A stretch of DNA of 64,000 nt from Anthonomus grandis grandis (taxonomy: Eukaryota > Arthropoda > Insecta > Coleoptera > Curculionidae): positions 21,939,052-22,003,051 of the forward strand of contig NC_065560.1 of assembly GCF_022605725.1 (NCBI RefSeq), given 5' to 3'. Positions 9,196 through 20,094 of the stretch are shown here, in pieces; the stretch's first letter is position 1, and every line of letters starts with the position of its first letter. The notes under the pieces are model-generated. The model saw only the letters and a list, made by a program, of their open reading frames with translations, made no database searches and had not been told where the DNA came from. A program made the position numbers and the translations under genes.

Positions 9196-12100
9196 CTAAA
9201 AAACATATTTAAGAAACGATAATGGTAGTAGTTTAAGTATATGTCTCATGTTTCTTTTAATATTATAGAAAAATAATACTACTTACAGGGCGCACTTTCC
9301 TTACAGCAATTGTTAGACCAATGAGTGCAACTGAATAGCATCCAATCTAAAACAATGTTATAAATTTATCATTTATATATCATTCAGTTTTAATTTAGTG
9401 TAACCACATAAGTGAGCTCACAGAAATTAAAATTTAGTGAAATGAAAATTTAATTTGTGGATAAGAAGTGACAATGTAGCAAGTAGGTTACATACAGGAT
9501 GTTCATTTGAAAACTTCCCACTACGGATTTATCGAAAAGCACTGTTTAAAAAAAACGCCGAAATCCGTCAAAAGGTTTGTCAAGATACGTCAAAAGGGGG
9601 ACAACTTAAAACTTATACTAAAACTTATCCAGAGAACTATCTAGAGGTTGATGGCGAAGGAAACCAGAACCAAGCAAGAGGATGAATCAACTGGGCTTCT
9701 CGCAATCCCCTATATAAAAGGTACATCCGAGAAAATCCGACGAATTCCTAAGAAGTTTAATCTAAAAACCGCCACCAGCAGACACCAAAAACTGCATCTA
9801 CCAGATCCCTTGTAAGTATGGGGACTTATATGTTGGCGAAACCAAAAGACCTTTGGCAGTTAGGACCGAGGAACATCGCAAATGGACGACCACTGGAGAA
9901 GTAGCCAGATCAGGCATTGCTGAACATGCTTGGACAAACGGCCATAACATTCACTGGTCTGAAACAAAAATTCTAAGGAAGGAATCACACTGGCAAAAAA
10001 GGAAATTTCTAGAAGCTGCCTACATATCGCAAAACCAGAGCGTCTTCAGCCAACCCAGTGTGGATGTTCCCAACATATGGAGATCTCTTCTAGCAGAAGC
10101 TCTATTCACGCATCATCAGAATTCACGCCCCATCAATATGCTGCATATATAAGCCTGCAGAATAGGAAATTGCTTTAGTTTACACTTGATAACGGTAGGA
10201 GATACTTACCGACTGAAACGTCGTGTTCTACGAAAACAAAGACAATTTCAGTCCGACTACCTGTTTGTGTATGATTTAATTTAGACATGTTTTGTATAGT
10301 AAATTGTAATGTATTTATGTATGTGGTCTTAGTATTTATTTATGTAGTGCTTCGATTTTTATTATTTTTACAAAAAATTGAGAGCACCGAGTATATTTTT
10401 TCACTTTTCAAAGGCTTTCAATGCAATAAATCATAATATTCTTTTAGAAAAACTCGCCAACTATGGAATTCGTGGTTTGGCCTATGAATGGAAGAGTAAT
10501 TTAGCTGGCAGTGAAAATAACTTGCAGCAATGGTATTACTTTTTCAGACTGGACATCTATAAGGGTAGGAGTACCACAAGGTAGTGTGTTTATAAATGAT
10601 ATATCATTGACTGCAAACAGAAATTATATAACACTTTTTGCTGATGATACCTCTGCTATTGTAAGTGGTCATGATTATGGATCACTGTATGCACAAGCAA
10701 ATTGGTGTATGAGGGATATAGCTGAATGGTGTAATAAAAATGGTATTTCTCTTAATAGCATAAACACCAATGTTTTAGTTTTTACACCAATTAGAATTGT
10801 GCAGGATTTTAGCCTACTTCTTGAGGATAAACAAACAAGAATTACAATTGATTAGCACTTATCTTGGAACAACCACATTCAAAGTGTATGCTCTAAATTG
10901 ATTGGTAGAAATTTTGCCATATTACAACTTAGGCAATATGTTGATAAGGAAACAATATTTTGATTTAATCTGTTCATAATTTGTTTAATCCACTCAATAT
11001 TAACATATGGATTATTCGCTTGAAGAAACTCCAGTAATATTGGTACAGTTATTATATGCCAAAAAAGAATTCTAAGTACAATATTTTCTGTCTTTTACAG
11101 AAACTTGGTGTAATATTTTTAACTCTGAAAGAATTATAACAGCTGTAAATCTCTATATAGTACACTGTGCGTACTATGTTTAAAAAAATTTGGATCAACT
11201 TGAAAAGTGTGGTGGTATAAATAAATATGCAACAAGAACATCAAACAACCACCAGCCAGGTTAACACAAGTTCAAGAAGGACCTGGTATAAGACCTGTTT
11301 TAAGCATTTGCCCTCCAACTTAAAGGATATCTACCCAAAATATCACATTTTTTAAGAGTGTACTGAAATTTATTTTATTCTCTTGGTGAGTTTTTTGATT
11401 GTACTGTTTTATAATTATGTTAGTATACTTGCTTTTTTGCTAACCATTACTTTGAAATTACTTTACTCATATTAACAATTCCAATACATATATTTTTATG
11501 TATATGGAATAAACAAACAAATAAATACCTGTCCTTAATAAACAAGTATTTATGACCTAATATTAAAACTAAAGCTCCTCAAAAGAAAGTCTTTTTCATA
11601 CTAGATTGTGTCAACAAAGACAAAGGAAACAAAAATTGTTATCTGTAGATTAGAACACATTTAAATAAGTGACATGAGAACATGTTAATTAATTTTACCC
11701 TTTATCTTGTCCTAGCCAGTTGCTCCCATTTGTATTTGTATTTGCACTTCCCAAAATTAACCAAACCATAAACATTTTCTGTATTTCATTTTTGATCTTT
11801 ATGTAAGAACTAACAACAGAAAAAAACATTAAATCTTTAATAATTACGTTTATGTCTAGGTATGAACATTACAAAATACATACTTAAGCCCTTGAAACTT
11901 TATAATATGCTATAAACTTAGTTTTAATATACATGCTATTCTATTATTATTTATATAAATATTTTATTATTATTATTTATAGAAAAGACTGTGCCAAACA
12001 AATAAGGTAAGTTCGGGTATGATCGGACAAGGGGCAAGTCCGAACGCAGCCTCCAAAAGTCATATTGTTGTGGCAACAGCGCGGGAATCATTCTCCGCGT

Positions 12101-15100
12101 GAAACAAACAATAGCACCAGTGCTCGACAAGACAACGTTTTGTTTTAAGGTGTTTCGTGTAAACTACATACAGTTTTATGTTTTTTTGGTTTATTTTGTG
12201 TATTCGAACTTACCCCCTTCGCCAAACTTTGCTTCAAAAGGTAAGTTATTAACATTATATAGGTAATCTCTGTTGTGAATGGTCTATCTTTATAAACTGT
12301 TTGGATTAGTAAATCATAACCTCAATTAGGAGTGTTTTTATGAGTTGGTTCGATCTTTCCCCGTGTAGAAGTAAGGGGCAAGTTCGAATAACCTTTTCCG
12401 ATCTTGCCCCAATACATCTACAGCATTGATTTTTTATTACAGGTCTGACGATGGTTCGAAAATATGTAAGAAAATCCGACAGGGGGAAAAAGTACGCCAA
12501 GGAGGACCTAGCGAGAGCCATTAATGAATTAGAAGGGGATTAATAACCCTCCACGGTGCATAAAAAAAAAATCAAATCCCAAAATCAACACTGCATGATC
12601 ATTCTAAAGGAACCCATGGGTTAGAAAGCCAAACACTGGGAAGGGACTTGGCAATTTCCTTAGAACATGAAAGGATTTTGGCAAACGGTCTTAAAACACT
12701 TGAGAAATAGGGGTTTGGTCTCTCAAGAAAGGAAGTTTGGTTTATTGTAGCTGTGTACGTAACAAAAAATAACATTAAGACTTCTTTTAAAAATAATATG
12801 CCAGGTGCCGACTGGTTTATTAATTTTAAACAACGACATAAACTTTCGATTAAAAAGCCCCAGGCGGTGGAATATTCGAGAAAGAAAATGACCGATCCTT
12901 TTATCATCAACCAGTATTTTAGCCTATTAGAGACAGCTTTAAATGACTTAAAATTAAACGATCTTCCACATAAAGCTCTTCGTATACCTTTCGACCGCTC
13001 TTCATATAGTCGAGAAGCAGCTCTACCATTACATCGAATAAATACATTAAAAGAATATCGGCGTATTTAGCAAAAGTGTAATCTTCCATTACTTAACCGT
13101 AATAAAAAGGGAATTAATATCACATAAAAAATACTGACAGGGACAAATTTAAAAAATACTGATAGTGGCAATGAATTAGCATTATTATTATTATTAAAAT
13201 AATTCATTCAGGTGCTGTATCTTAGTTTGGTTTTAGTCAATTTCCACAAAAACGGTGATATTTACCGACTTTTACTAAGAGCACCTTTTTTATGTAAAAA
13301 GCATAGGAACATCATAATCTAATGCCCAAACGGGCAGAAATTAAAGTCTTAAAGAAATGGGCCTAAATTTACCAAATACCCCACTGATTCTGAAGCCCCT
13401 TGTAAATATTTTTTTATTTAGTAGGTTCAAGAGAATAAACGTACTAGCAATAATTTACCTCCCAAAATTGGTTGCGGTAGCTAAAGTAGTTCCGGAGCTA
13501 TTAAAAAAAAACTAGTTTTTAAAGGTTATTTTTAAAGAGCTCTAGCTCCCTGAGGAAGCTTTTCCGGACCCATGTTTATATGAACTTTTGTTTTTCTTTT
13601 GACGTTTTCCTTGACTTGCTGTATTTAGGTCATTTAAAACATCTTGGGACCAAGAATTAGTTACTTGGCAAAAACAGAATCAAGGCGTTAAATTGCCAAA
13701 GAAAATATTTTCCGAAAAAGTGCGGAAAATATGGAATAACATAAGCCCAATTGTGGATTTAAGAAAAGAGGAATATATCCTTTTAATCCGACAGTTATTC
13801 CAAAAGAAAAATACCATCCTGAAGCATTAAAAAAGTTTGAAAATATAAAGGAAGCCGGTGTAGGAGTAACTGACAAAGCGAATGGTAATAATGACATTCT
13901 GGGCAGGGATATATTAGATGCAGGGCCAAGCAGTGCTTCACCTAAAATCACGACTGACGGGAAAATATCTGAGGGACAGTCTGGACCAACAAATGTTTCT
14001 TTTGAAGACCTCCTACTTGCAACCATGAAACAGAATCCCATAAATGCTAAAATCAGAAAAAAAAGACATGTTGCAACTGGTGCTGAAGTTATCACGCATA
14101 GAGATGTAGATCAGATGTTAGAATGCAGCACGAAGTGCCCAACACAAAGAACTAAGAAGCCTAGAAACCAAAAGTGTGGAAGCTCAGAAAGCACTAGCAG
14201 CGAAAGTAGTATAGAACCATTGTACGAAGAGTCTGATAACGATTTAGATTTCCTTGACGAAGAACAGAGAGATGAATTGGAAAACTTTAAATTAAATGCT
14301 TGGATATTAGTCAAATACTGTAGCAAGAAGAGTGTAAAATATTATGCGGGAAAAATCGTAGAAATAAACAAAGTTCAGCGCGAATGTGTTGTGAAGATTT
14401 AAAGAACTCAAAAAATTTGTTTGGCCTAAAACTGACGATATTGACACTATAATCTATGAAAACATAGAAATGTTCTTACCGGACCCTCTACAAAATGAGG
14501 AAAATCATTTCGAATTTAACGTAGATTTTAGCAGATTAAATATTACTTAACATTTTAACTTTGTATTTTTTCTAAAAATAAAGATTGCTACTGTATTCTA
14601 GTTTTATAGGGCTGTTTTTATTTAAATACGGGGTAAGATCGAACACATACAAAAATTATATGACTATAAATGTACGGTTTAAATAGGAAGAAATTTGCCA
14701 GGGACTTGTTCGGGATTCAATGAATGGGGCAAGTTCGAACTACTATATTTTTTTTATTTCATTTTTTTATAATTTTTCCTATTAACAAATATTAAGTTCC
14801 ACCCAGCAAACTCTTTGCTTACATATTAAAGTTGAAACCTGTAGATTGTGACTTATTTTTAAAATCATTTTACGATACTATGATCAGGTAAATTTTAACT
14901 AATCTATATTCCGTGCGATCTTGCCCCAACTTACCTATTATTCTTGTATATTATATCTGCTTCAATTACATATAAATTTAGTTGTAAATGATTAGATTGT
15001 ATTTTTTCATTGATAAACAAGTGGTTTAGACAGGTTTTTGAAACAGGTCTCATGACCGAGTTAATATATGATTTAAATCCTAATGAGTTTATCATAGAAG

Positions 15101-15294
15101 TATAATTAGCATCATATTATTATTGTCTTGACATTTTAGCTTTTTACATTTTTTTAATGGGGTTGGAAATACCACTTAACACACCATTAACCTAATGTTT
15201 AAAAACTTACATGAACTCCTTTGATATCTCTTTCCAGCAAGTTGCAAAACTTGTTGAACATTTGACCCATTTGGTCCATGGATCTTTCAACCAT
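8887..15294 (-). CDS. C3orf33-like protein, 5' three exons
   Basis: Three exons were assembled by splice sites: 15294-15211 (ATG to GTAAGT), 9346-9287 and 9195-8887, all phase 0, giving 151 residues. Exon 1 encodes an amphipathic N-terminus, exon 2 a membrane-spanning segment (GCYSVALIGLTIAV), and exon 3 the start of a nuclease-like OB-fold domain: DIPNHFIKERRELIGDVKRI, LPVKISGVNINGLGLTWLH and YSQVLLVEKSKN. The order and motifs match animal C3orf33 proteins, which in mammals are reported as regulators of ERK/AP-1 signalling; biochemical activity is uncertain. The C-terminal exons must lie left of position 1, so the gypsy and Penelope copies at 1-8152 are within its introns. Intron 1 is 5.9 kb and full of element debris. 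Confidence 0.8.
9287..9346 (-). CDS. C3orf33-like exon 2 (membrane segment)
   Basis: 60 bp, 20 codons: IGCYSVALIGLTIAVRKVRP. It is bounded by GTTTTAG (9353-9347) and GTAAGT (9286-9281). Fourteen mostly hydrophobic residues followed by RKVRP suggest a membrane anchor with a positively charged flank. It is too short for ORF scans but fixed by its splice sites. Confidence 0.8.
9496..9645 (+). mobile_element. Probable truncated mariner terminus
   Basis: The stretch begins TACAGGATGTTCATTTGAAA, a typical outward end of insect mariner-like elements, and runs into the second Penelope copy. There is no matching other end. The ORF that crosses it resembles no protein I know. Confidence 0.35.
9781..10152 (+). 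pseudogene. Penelope GIY-YIG endonuclease, second copy
   Basis: An open frame from the DTKNCIYQIPC start: GDLYVGETKRPLAVRTEEHR, GIAEHAWTNGHNIHWSETKI and SQPSVDVPNIW. It is clearly the same domain as at 399-866, with the middle Cys-Glu-Cys region changed (CKYGD for CECGD). The second half of the motif reads Y-V-G instead of Y-I-G. The linker upstream is out of frame. Confidence 0.8.
10185..10219 (+). other. Hammerhead-like motif in PLE-2
   Basis: Same layout as at 978-1011: CTTGATAA, then stem CGGTAGG with CCGACTG (one G-U and one mismatch), then GAAAC. The core and stem have decayed compared with the first copy. Confidence 0.35.
10370..11526 (+). mobile_element. 5'-truncated non-LTR retrotransposon (LINE) remnant
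   Basis: Begins within the RT domain and runs to an A/T-rich 3' end (TGGAATAAACAAACAAATAA) near 11526. RT motifs are decayed and the region after 10855 is full of stops. It lies in intron 1 of the C3orf33-like gene. Confidence 0.65.
10378..10855 (+). pseudogene. LINE reverse transcriptase fragment
   Basis: Two overlapping frames give the central palm of a non-LTR RT: FSKAFNAINHNILLEKLANY, then VGVPQGS, INDISL and the catalytic block ITLFADDTSAIV (F-A-D-D). A deletion removes the block between PQGSV and INDI. It resembles the RT at 29060-30283 in general plan. Confidence 0.75.
11527..12004. other. Intron sequence, nothing recognised
   Basis: AT-rich intronic DNA between the LINE remnant and the pogo-like element. 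No coding or structural signal was found. Confidence 0.5.
12451..13070 (+). pseudogene. pogo-like transposase N-terminal half
   Basis: Starts MVRKYVRKSDRGKKYAKEDL (psq/pipsqueak-type helix-turn-helix) and, after frameshifts, continues as VTKNNIKTSFKNNMPGADWF, INFKQRHKLSIKKPQAVEY and SRKK, the CENP-B-like second DNA-binding domain. These domains bind the element ends. The frame breaks near 12540 and again before 12750, and the DDE domain that should follow LNDLPHK is absent. Confidence 0.75.
13620..14400 (+). pseudogene. pogo-like transposase C-terminal part
   Basis: Reads SWDQELVTWQKQNQGVKLPK, RGIYPFNPTVIPKEKYHPEA (the conserved GIYPFNP motif after the DDE domain), then a Ser/Asp/Glu-rich tail (SSESTSSESSIEPLYEESDN) and a lysine-rich end closing at 14400. 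The last frame is open over 125 codons from 14025. Sequence at 13071-13619 does not encode the core and looks like replacement DNA. Confidence 0.65.
14937..15210. other. Intron 1 start of the C3orf33-like gene
   Basis: Short stretch of unique-looking AT-rich intron between the pogo-like element and exon 1; no feature recognised. Confidence 0.5.
15211..15294 (-). CDS. C3orf33-like exon 1 with start codon
   Basis: 84 bp, 28 codons: starts MVERSMDQMGQMFNKFCNLL and ends KGVH before GTAAGT. No acceptor is needed; the ATG at 15294-15292 is the first in frame. The short Met-rich helix precedes the membrane segment of exon 2, as in other C3orf33 proteins. Confidence 0.75.
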
Positions 15295-15817
15295 ATTATA
15301 GTTTCTTATTTATTCCAGAGCCAATGAGAATTTCAAAATGTAAAACTAAAATAAGATCAGAAATTATTAATAAAATTCACAAGCATCCAAAAATAAAAAT
15401 GATTAAATAATGTTTTGTTTTCTCTAGATCAACAGTGAGTGGATAGTGCATATTATTTTGAATTTTAACTGCTGTTTAGGAATCGTGGTACTTCTTACCT
15501 TGGTGTACTTTATAAATTTTATTTACTTTTTAAATAAACTAAGCATTAGTCGTAGCTTGCAGCAGTTACAGTGACTTGTTCCACTGCAACATTAATTTTA
15601 AAGTATTTATTGTTATATTATTTTTGTGGGTATTTTTGTCTTAACCTTGAACTTTTTTGGCAGTTCTATCATGTGTGAGAGGTTGCCAATTGCCAGCAAC
15701 CATATATTAGTCCGCGCTCGACGTAATTATTTTATTTTTTTTAGATTTATTTATTTAATCCAAGAAGACTAGAGGTAAGGAGACTGATCTGAATGCTAAA
15801 CGAGTGTACGAAAAAAT
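15295..15817 (-). promoter_or_regulatory. Probable promoter and 5' UTR region of C3orf33-like gene
   Basis: Non-coding DNA of about 520 bp between the start codon and the hAT element upstream. No TATA box could be assigned with confidence. The role is inferred only from position. Confidence 0.35.
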
Positions 15818-18657
15818 CACTGTTACTAGATGCCATAAAGAGAATAATCGCATACCCTGATTAAAATTATCGTACATTATCGTACTGAACGTCGATATTT
15901 ATACCTTCGAAAGTTTAATTAATTACTTTGAAGTCGAAAGTTTAAGGGGAAAAAAATTCTGAAAATATTCTTAAATGTATTTATTACAAAATTTTAATTA
16001 AAATATGGTTAACATTCATCAAAAATGATGTCATCGTCTTCAGATTCTGCGTTAGTTTCTTTCGCTTTTGTCGCAGCTTTATTCTGATAAAGTGTGGCTG
16101 ACGTCATACATTTTTTCACTATGATTAAATCTGAAACAGTTTTGTTCTAGATGAAGTTTCTGGGAAGATAACATATGACCATTTAACGTATCCGTTATTA
16201 TTCTATTTCTTGCCGTAGTTTTTATTAAATTCACCTTTGAAAACTGCCTTTCACAACTGGCACTTGAATGCGGTAGTGACAGCACATTTAGTGCAAACTT
16301 CGCCAAATCGGGAAATATGAATTCTCCACTAAAGTCTTTTACCTGACTTAGTTTATAAAAAACTCATCAATTTCCGTGGATTCTGGTAGATCTTCGTAAA
16401 TTTGTAATTTTCTCCACTGGTCATCAATTTTTTGTAGTTGATGTGTGTTTTGAAGTTCACAAATTTGAGGTAAAGATTTCATCAGCGGTAAAAGTCTGGT
16501 CTCATTGCCCTTTTTGATACTATCTAAAGTTAAGATGGGCAACTTACTTAGCACAGGATCTTCGAAATTATACCGTTTTTTTATTTCTAGACAAGCAGTA
16601 ATTAAAAAATTACGACAGCGTTGAAGAAAATCAATTTTAGCAGGTTCCTCTAAAGAATCTATATTCTGAAGAACCCCAATACCCAAATACATATTTGTTA
16701 TTCGAAGGAAATATGCATCATCAGTTGGGTCAATTTTACCAATGTCTGTTTTATTGATATAGTTGTGTTCCATAAAAGCTGATAAAAAATCTTTGTCACA
16801 CAAAACCATCTTACTGTGTAAATTTAAAATTACCACTTTTTCACTCTGAAAATATTTGTTAAGGTCGACAAATTTAGGTAGAACCCAATATTTATTTCCT
16901 CGCTGGATATAAGACGATGTTCCAGGTAATTGAAAAGCAATTTTAAAGGTTTCCACTATTCTAGGATCCGCTTAACCACCTGCAGTAATGACAACCAACG
17001 AATTTGGGCTGGTCTAAGTATCTTGTGTGATTCAGTATTACAAAAGTGCTGAAATTCTCTGAACATTGCCTGTCGCTTAGCGCTGTTTTTAAAAAAACCG
17101 TAAATATTTCTGGCCAAGTCTTCACACATTCGGGGTAAATTTTTACATGCTTCACTTGCGCATAAATGCAAAGAATGGCATACACATTTCTGAATCATTA
17201 ATCCCGGGATATCGTTAGCTAATTTGCTTGCCACGGAGTTTTTACTACCAAACATGGTATTACAGCCGTCCGATGCAAAACCAATCATATTTTTAAGAGG
17301 AATACCATTTTGCGATAGGAGTGTTATTATTTTCTCATATAGCCTCTCGCTATTAGCACCTTGATCCGCTTTCTCAGGTTCATCCCCAGAGAAAATTTGC
17401 AAAAGTTTCCAGAAAAGAGTATCAACTTTACAGATTTTAGGATGGAAAAATCTTACGCATATACATTAAGTTTTAACTGATGAAATGTCAGTAGATTCAT
17501 CAATAATCAGACTGAATTTGGAGCCTTTTAAATAAGAGATTATTTCTTGTTCGGCACAGGCACCAATAACATTTTTAGAAACTTGAGTCGCTTTAAATCT
17601 TCCTAGTGACATTCTCTGGGCAATTCTCGAGTCAGGAAAACAACTTTTAATTAGATTTGTTAAATGATCAGCTGAATTAAAAGAGATATTGTGCTCTGTC
17701 AAAAATCCTGTTATTTTAATTTCGGCCACTTTGCTCTGAGTTTGCAAGGAACTCTCAGGTTTATTAAACAAAGAGGTTATTGTCATCTTTGGAAAAGCTT
17801 TTACGTTCTGAACATGCTTTGATGATTTAGCATGATTTTTAATAACGGTTAGTTCTGCAGTAAGCTCTAAATTACAAGGACGACACCTAGCTTTTTCATC
17901 TGAAAGTGCAATTTAAATATATGAGATAAAGGGAAAAAACTTAATTATTGATAACAATTTACCATTACTTTTAATAAGCCAACCTTTAAACCTCGAGTCT
18001 TCCCACTCCACGTGGTATTTTTGTTTTCGGTGCTTAAACTTTTGGGAACATTCGCCGCGTTTCAACTTTTTATATTCAGGAGTTGAACTCCTACTTTCAC
18101 GTTCAGATTCGCAATCAGACATGGTTACTTCTTATTTTTTTTTAGTCTAGTTTTTACACTAGTTTTAGATAAAATCCACGACAAACACAAAATCAACACC
18201 GCCCATAATTATCACAATCACGTGTGAAAGATGCAGGTAAACTGTAAATAATTTACGACGAAAAATAAGAACGGGGAATCCCCGATACGCGATTCGATAT
18301 ACTCTAGTTGTGTACGGCGCCGCGCCGCCCATAGCCGTTCATATATTTCCTAATATGTGCCATCCATTAGATAGGCAACCACAAACACTTATTAATGCAC
18401 AGAACACTTATAAATTCCTACTTAATACTATAGTATGTTAGTGACTAAATAAAATATTATTGGTAACAAAATATTACTATTGTATGAAGTAGGATATTGT
18501 AGTAGGGTTTAATTTTTTTTTTTTTAATTAAAAAAAAAATAAAATTTAGTCAAAATTATCGTGCAAAGTGGTATTATTGCATAAGTACTATCGTACATCG
18601 TACAAGCATTGGTTTTATCGTACGAAATCGATAATTATCGTACATCTAGCAACACTG
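15818..18657 (-). mobile_element. hAT transposon (hAT-1), BED type
   Basis: 2840 bp with terminal inverted repeats CACTGTTACTAGATG (left) and CAGTGTTGCTAGATG (right, inverted). It is flanked by a perfect 8-bp duplication GAAAAAAT at 15810-15817 and 18658-18665, the hAT hallmark. It carries a nearly complete transposase on the minus strand. It inserted about 520 bp upstream of the C3orf33-like start codon. GTACGATAAT-type motifs repeat inside both ends. Confidence 0.93.
16079..18122 (-). pseudogene. hAT-1 transposase (BED finger, RNase H fold, hAT dimerisation)
   Basis: Exon 1 starts MSDCESERESRSSTPEYKKL at 18122. A 63-bp intron (17962-17900, GTAAAT...TTTCAG) joins in phase to ARCRPCNLEL...IKNHAKSSKH, a BED-type finger (C-x2-C...H-x5-H). 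The core follows: SLIIDESTDIS (first catalytic Asp), GFASDGCNTMFG (second Asp region) and CVCHSLHLCASEAC. The C-terminus has LSLPHSSASCERQFSKVN, the hAT dimerisation motif, ending at 16079. Damage is light: an in-frame TAA near 17467 and frameshifts around 16956 and 16330. This suggests a fairly recent copy. Confidence 0.88.
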
Positions 18658-18776
18658 GAAAAAATGAACGAAAACTAGTTTCAGAAAGGTGCCACATTGG
18701 CGCTGTTGGTCAAAAGTGCACCTCACTCTAATTAGCTGAACCCGCTTTGATAATGTTATTATTATACAGTGTATGT

Positions 18777-20090
18777 CACCCAAATGGAATAAATTAGCTA
18801 ATAAATAGATGGGAGCGTGTTGGAAAAAACGCTCGAACAGGTCGATTGGTTTTTATAGTTGCGCATTTTTTTTCATAAAAACTTTTTATACAGGGCGTAT
18901 CAGATAACGGTGGTCAATACCAACTTGCTTAGTTTAAACATAACACTCTGTATGTTAATTGATTTTTAGATTCCTCAGATCATTTTAGACATATTTTGTA
19001 TACAATGTCCTATACCTATCTTTGACTGTTTTGGAAATATTAAGTAAAATTCAAAAAATAACATTTAGAAAAGAAAATTATTGATTTTTCAAGATTCTCT
19101 ACAACTCACTTAATACTTCTTGCCCATTTAGGTCTTGGTAATGATAAAGCAAGCAAAAACTATTTCAGCATTCCTTTTTATTGATATGCGAATAAAAAAA
19201 ACTAAAAATTGTTGTTTACTTTGGTTTAAAATGCCAGACTTAATGTTGACTCATGTTGCATGATAGAACTAGTCGTCAGGCGCTATAGTCGTTTGAATTT
19301 CATTAACTACAAGCCAGAAAAATGGTTCATTTAAAAGTAATGCACAAAATAACAATTCTACAGATGATTGGCCATGGAGATAATACACGGAAGCAAATCG
19401 AAGTAGCTCACTTATTTCACGAAAAATTTCCAAATTTGCCGCCTTTAACCCAAGGGACAATTAGTAAAATAGAAAAGCAATTCCGCGAGCTGGGCCATGT
19501 TAGGCAGGTAACAAAAACAGCTGCCAATGCAATAAGTGAGAATACCAAATTGGCTGTTATCCTTGAGTTTGAGGAACACCCACATACATCTACTCGGAAA
19601 GCAGCCCCAGTACTTGATATTAGCTATTCATTAGTTATTAGAATATTAGAAGAAAACAAAATGCATCTCTATAAAATTATACCCACCCAGGAGCTCACGG
19701 AGGATGATTTTGACAGGAGAATGTATTTTTGTGAACAAATGATGGCAATGTTAGACAGCAATGTGATCCAATTAGAACATGTTATGTTTTCTGATGAGTG
19801 CACCTTTACTCTTCACGGTCATGCCAATCGTCAAAATTGCCCCTACTGGTCCAGGGAAAATCCTCGCTGGACGATAAAAGACAATTCTCAATACCCTAAA
19901 AAGGTTAACGTGTGGACAGGAATTATTGAAGATCAGATCATAGGTCCCTTTTTTATTGAGGGCAATTTGAACGGCGATAATTATTTAGAATTGCTTTAAA
20001 ATAATGTAGTGCCAACGTTGGCCAACTTGTATCCTGATCCAGGAAATCCACAAGTTCGAGCGAATATGATATGGGTTCAACAAGATAGAG
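18777..20090 (+). mobile_element. Mariner-like element, 3' part lost to a LINE
   Basis: Starts at TA-CAGTGTATGTCACCC (TA at 18775-18776), with a 5' region related to the fragment at 8205-8375. The transposase reads to the second catalytic block and stops at the 5' edge of a LINE near 20090. The other half and right end were not found in the window. Confidence 0.8.
19322..20087 (+). pseudogene. Mariner-type transposase, N-terminal two thirds
   Basis: A 225-codon open frame from MVHLKVMHKITILQMIGHGD has a helix-turn-helix region (TSTRKAAPVLDISYSLVIRI), then LYKIIPTQELTEDDFDRRMY, catalytic MFSDECTFTLHG, PYWSRENPRW and VNVWTGIIEDQIIGPFFIEG. A TAA at 19997 interrupts the frame; it goes on as NNVVPTLANLYPDPGNPQVR to IWVQQD, the second Asp, where the LINE cuts it. 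Confidence 0.85.
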
Positions 20091-20094
20091 TATA

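Larger units (their letters stand above)
9650..10262 (+). mobile_element. Penelope-like element (PLE-2), 3' end
   Basis: A second 3'-end copy of the family at 1-1056, in the same orientation, 5'-truncated in the linker (IPYIKGTSEKIRRIPKKFNL). It ends with the same 3' block (GATAACGGTAGGAGATACTT...GAAACGTCGTGTT...TCAGTCCGAC). It lies in intron 1 of the C3orf33-like gene. Confidence 0.8.
12005..14936 (+). mobile_element. pogo-like (jerky/Tigger group) DNA transposon, internally deleted
   Basis: The ends are inverted: AGGTAAGTTCGGGTATGATC at 12005 and, inverted at 14936, AGGTAAGTTGGGGCAAGATC. Related GGGGCAAG(T/A)TCG sequences recur just inside (12035, 12370, 12400, 14640, 14728), suggesting subterminal repeats. 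It encodes the N- and C-terminal parts of a pogo-type transposase on the plus strand, but the catalytic core is missing. The target duplication is unclear (AATA/ATTA context). Confidence 0.75.

Noticed and set aside
9455..9685. Plus-strand ORF before PLE-2
   Set aside because: It crosses a mariner end and the Penelope linker out of frame; no coherent protein.
12599..12910. Minus-strand ORF of 103 codons
   Set aside because: Antisense to the pogo-like DNA-binding domain at 12451-13070.
13688..14095. Minus-strand 135-codon ORF
   Set aside because: Opposite strand of the pogo-like C-terminal region, which has the recognisable GIYPFNP motif.
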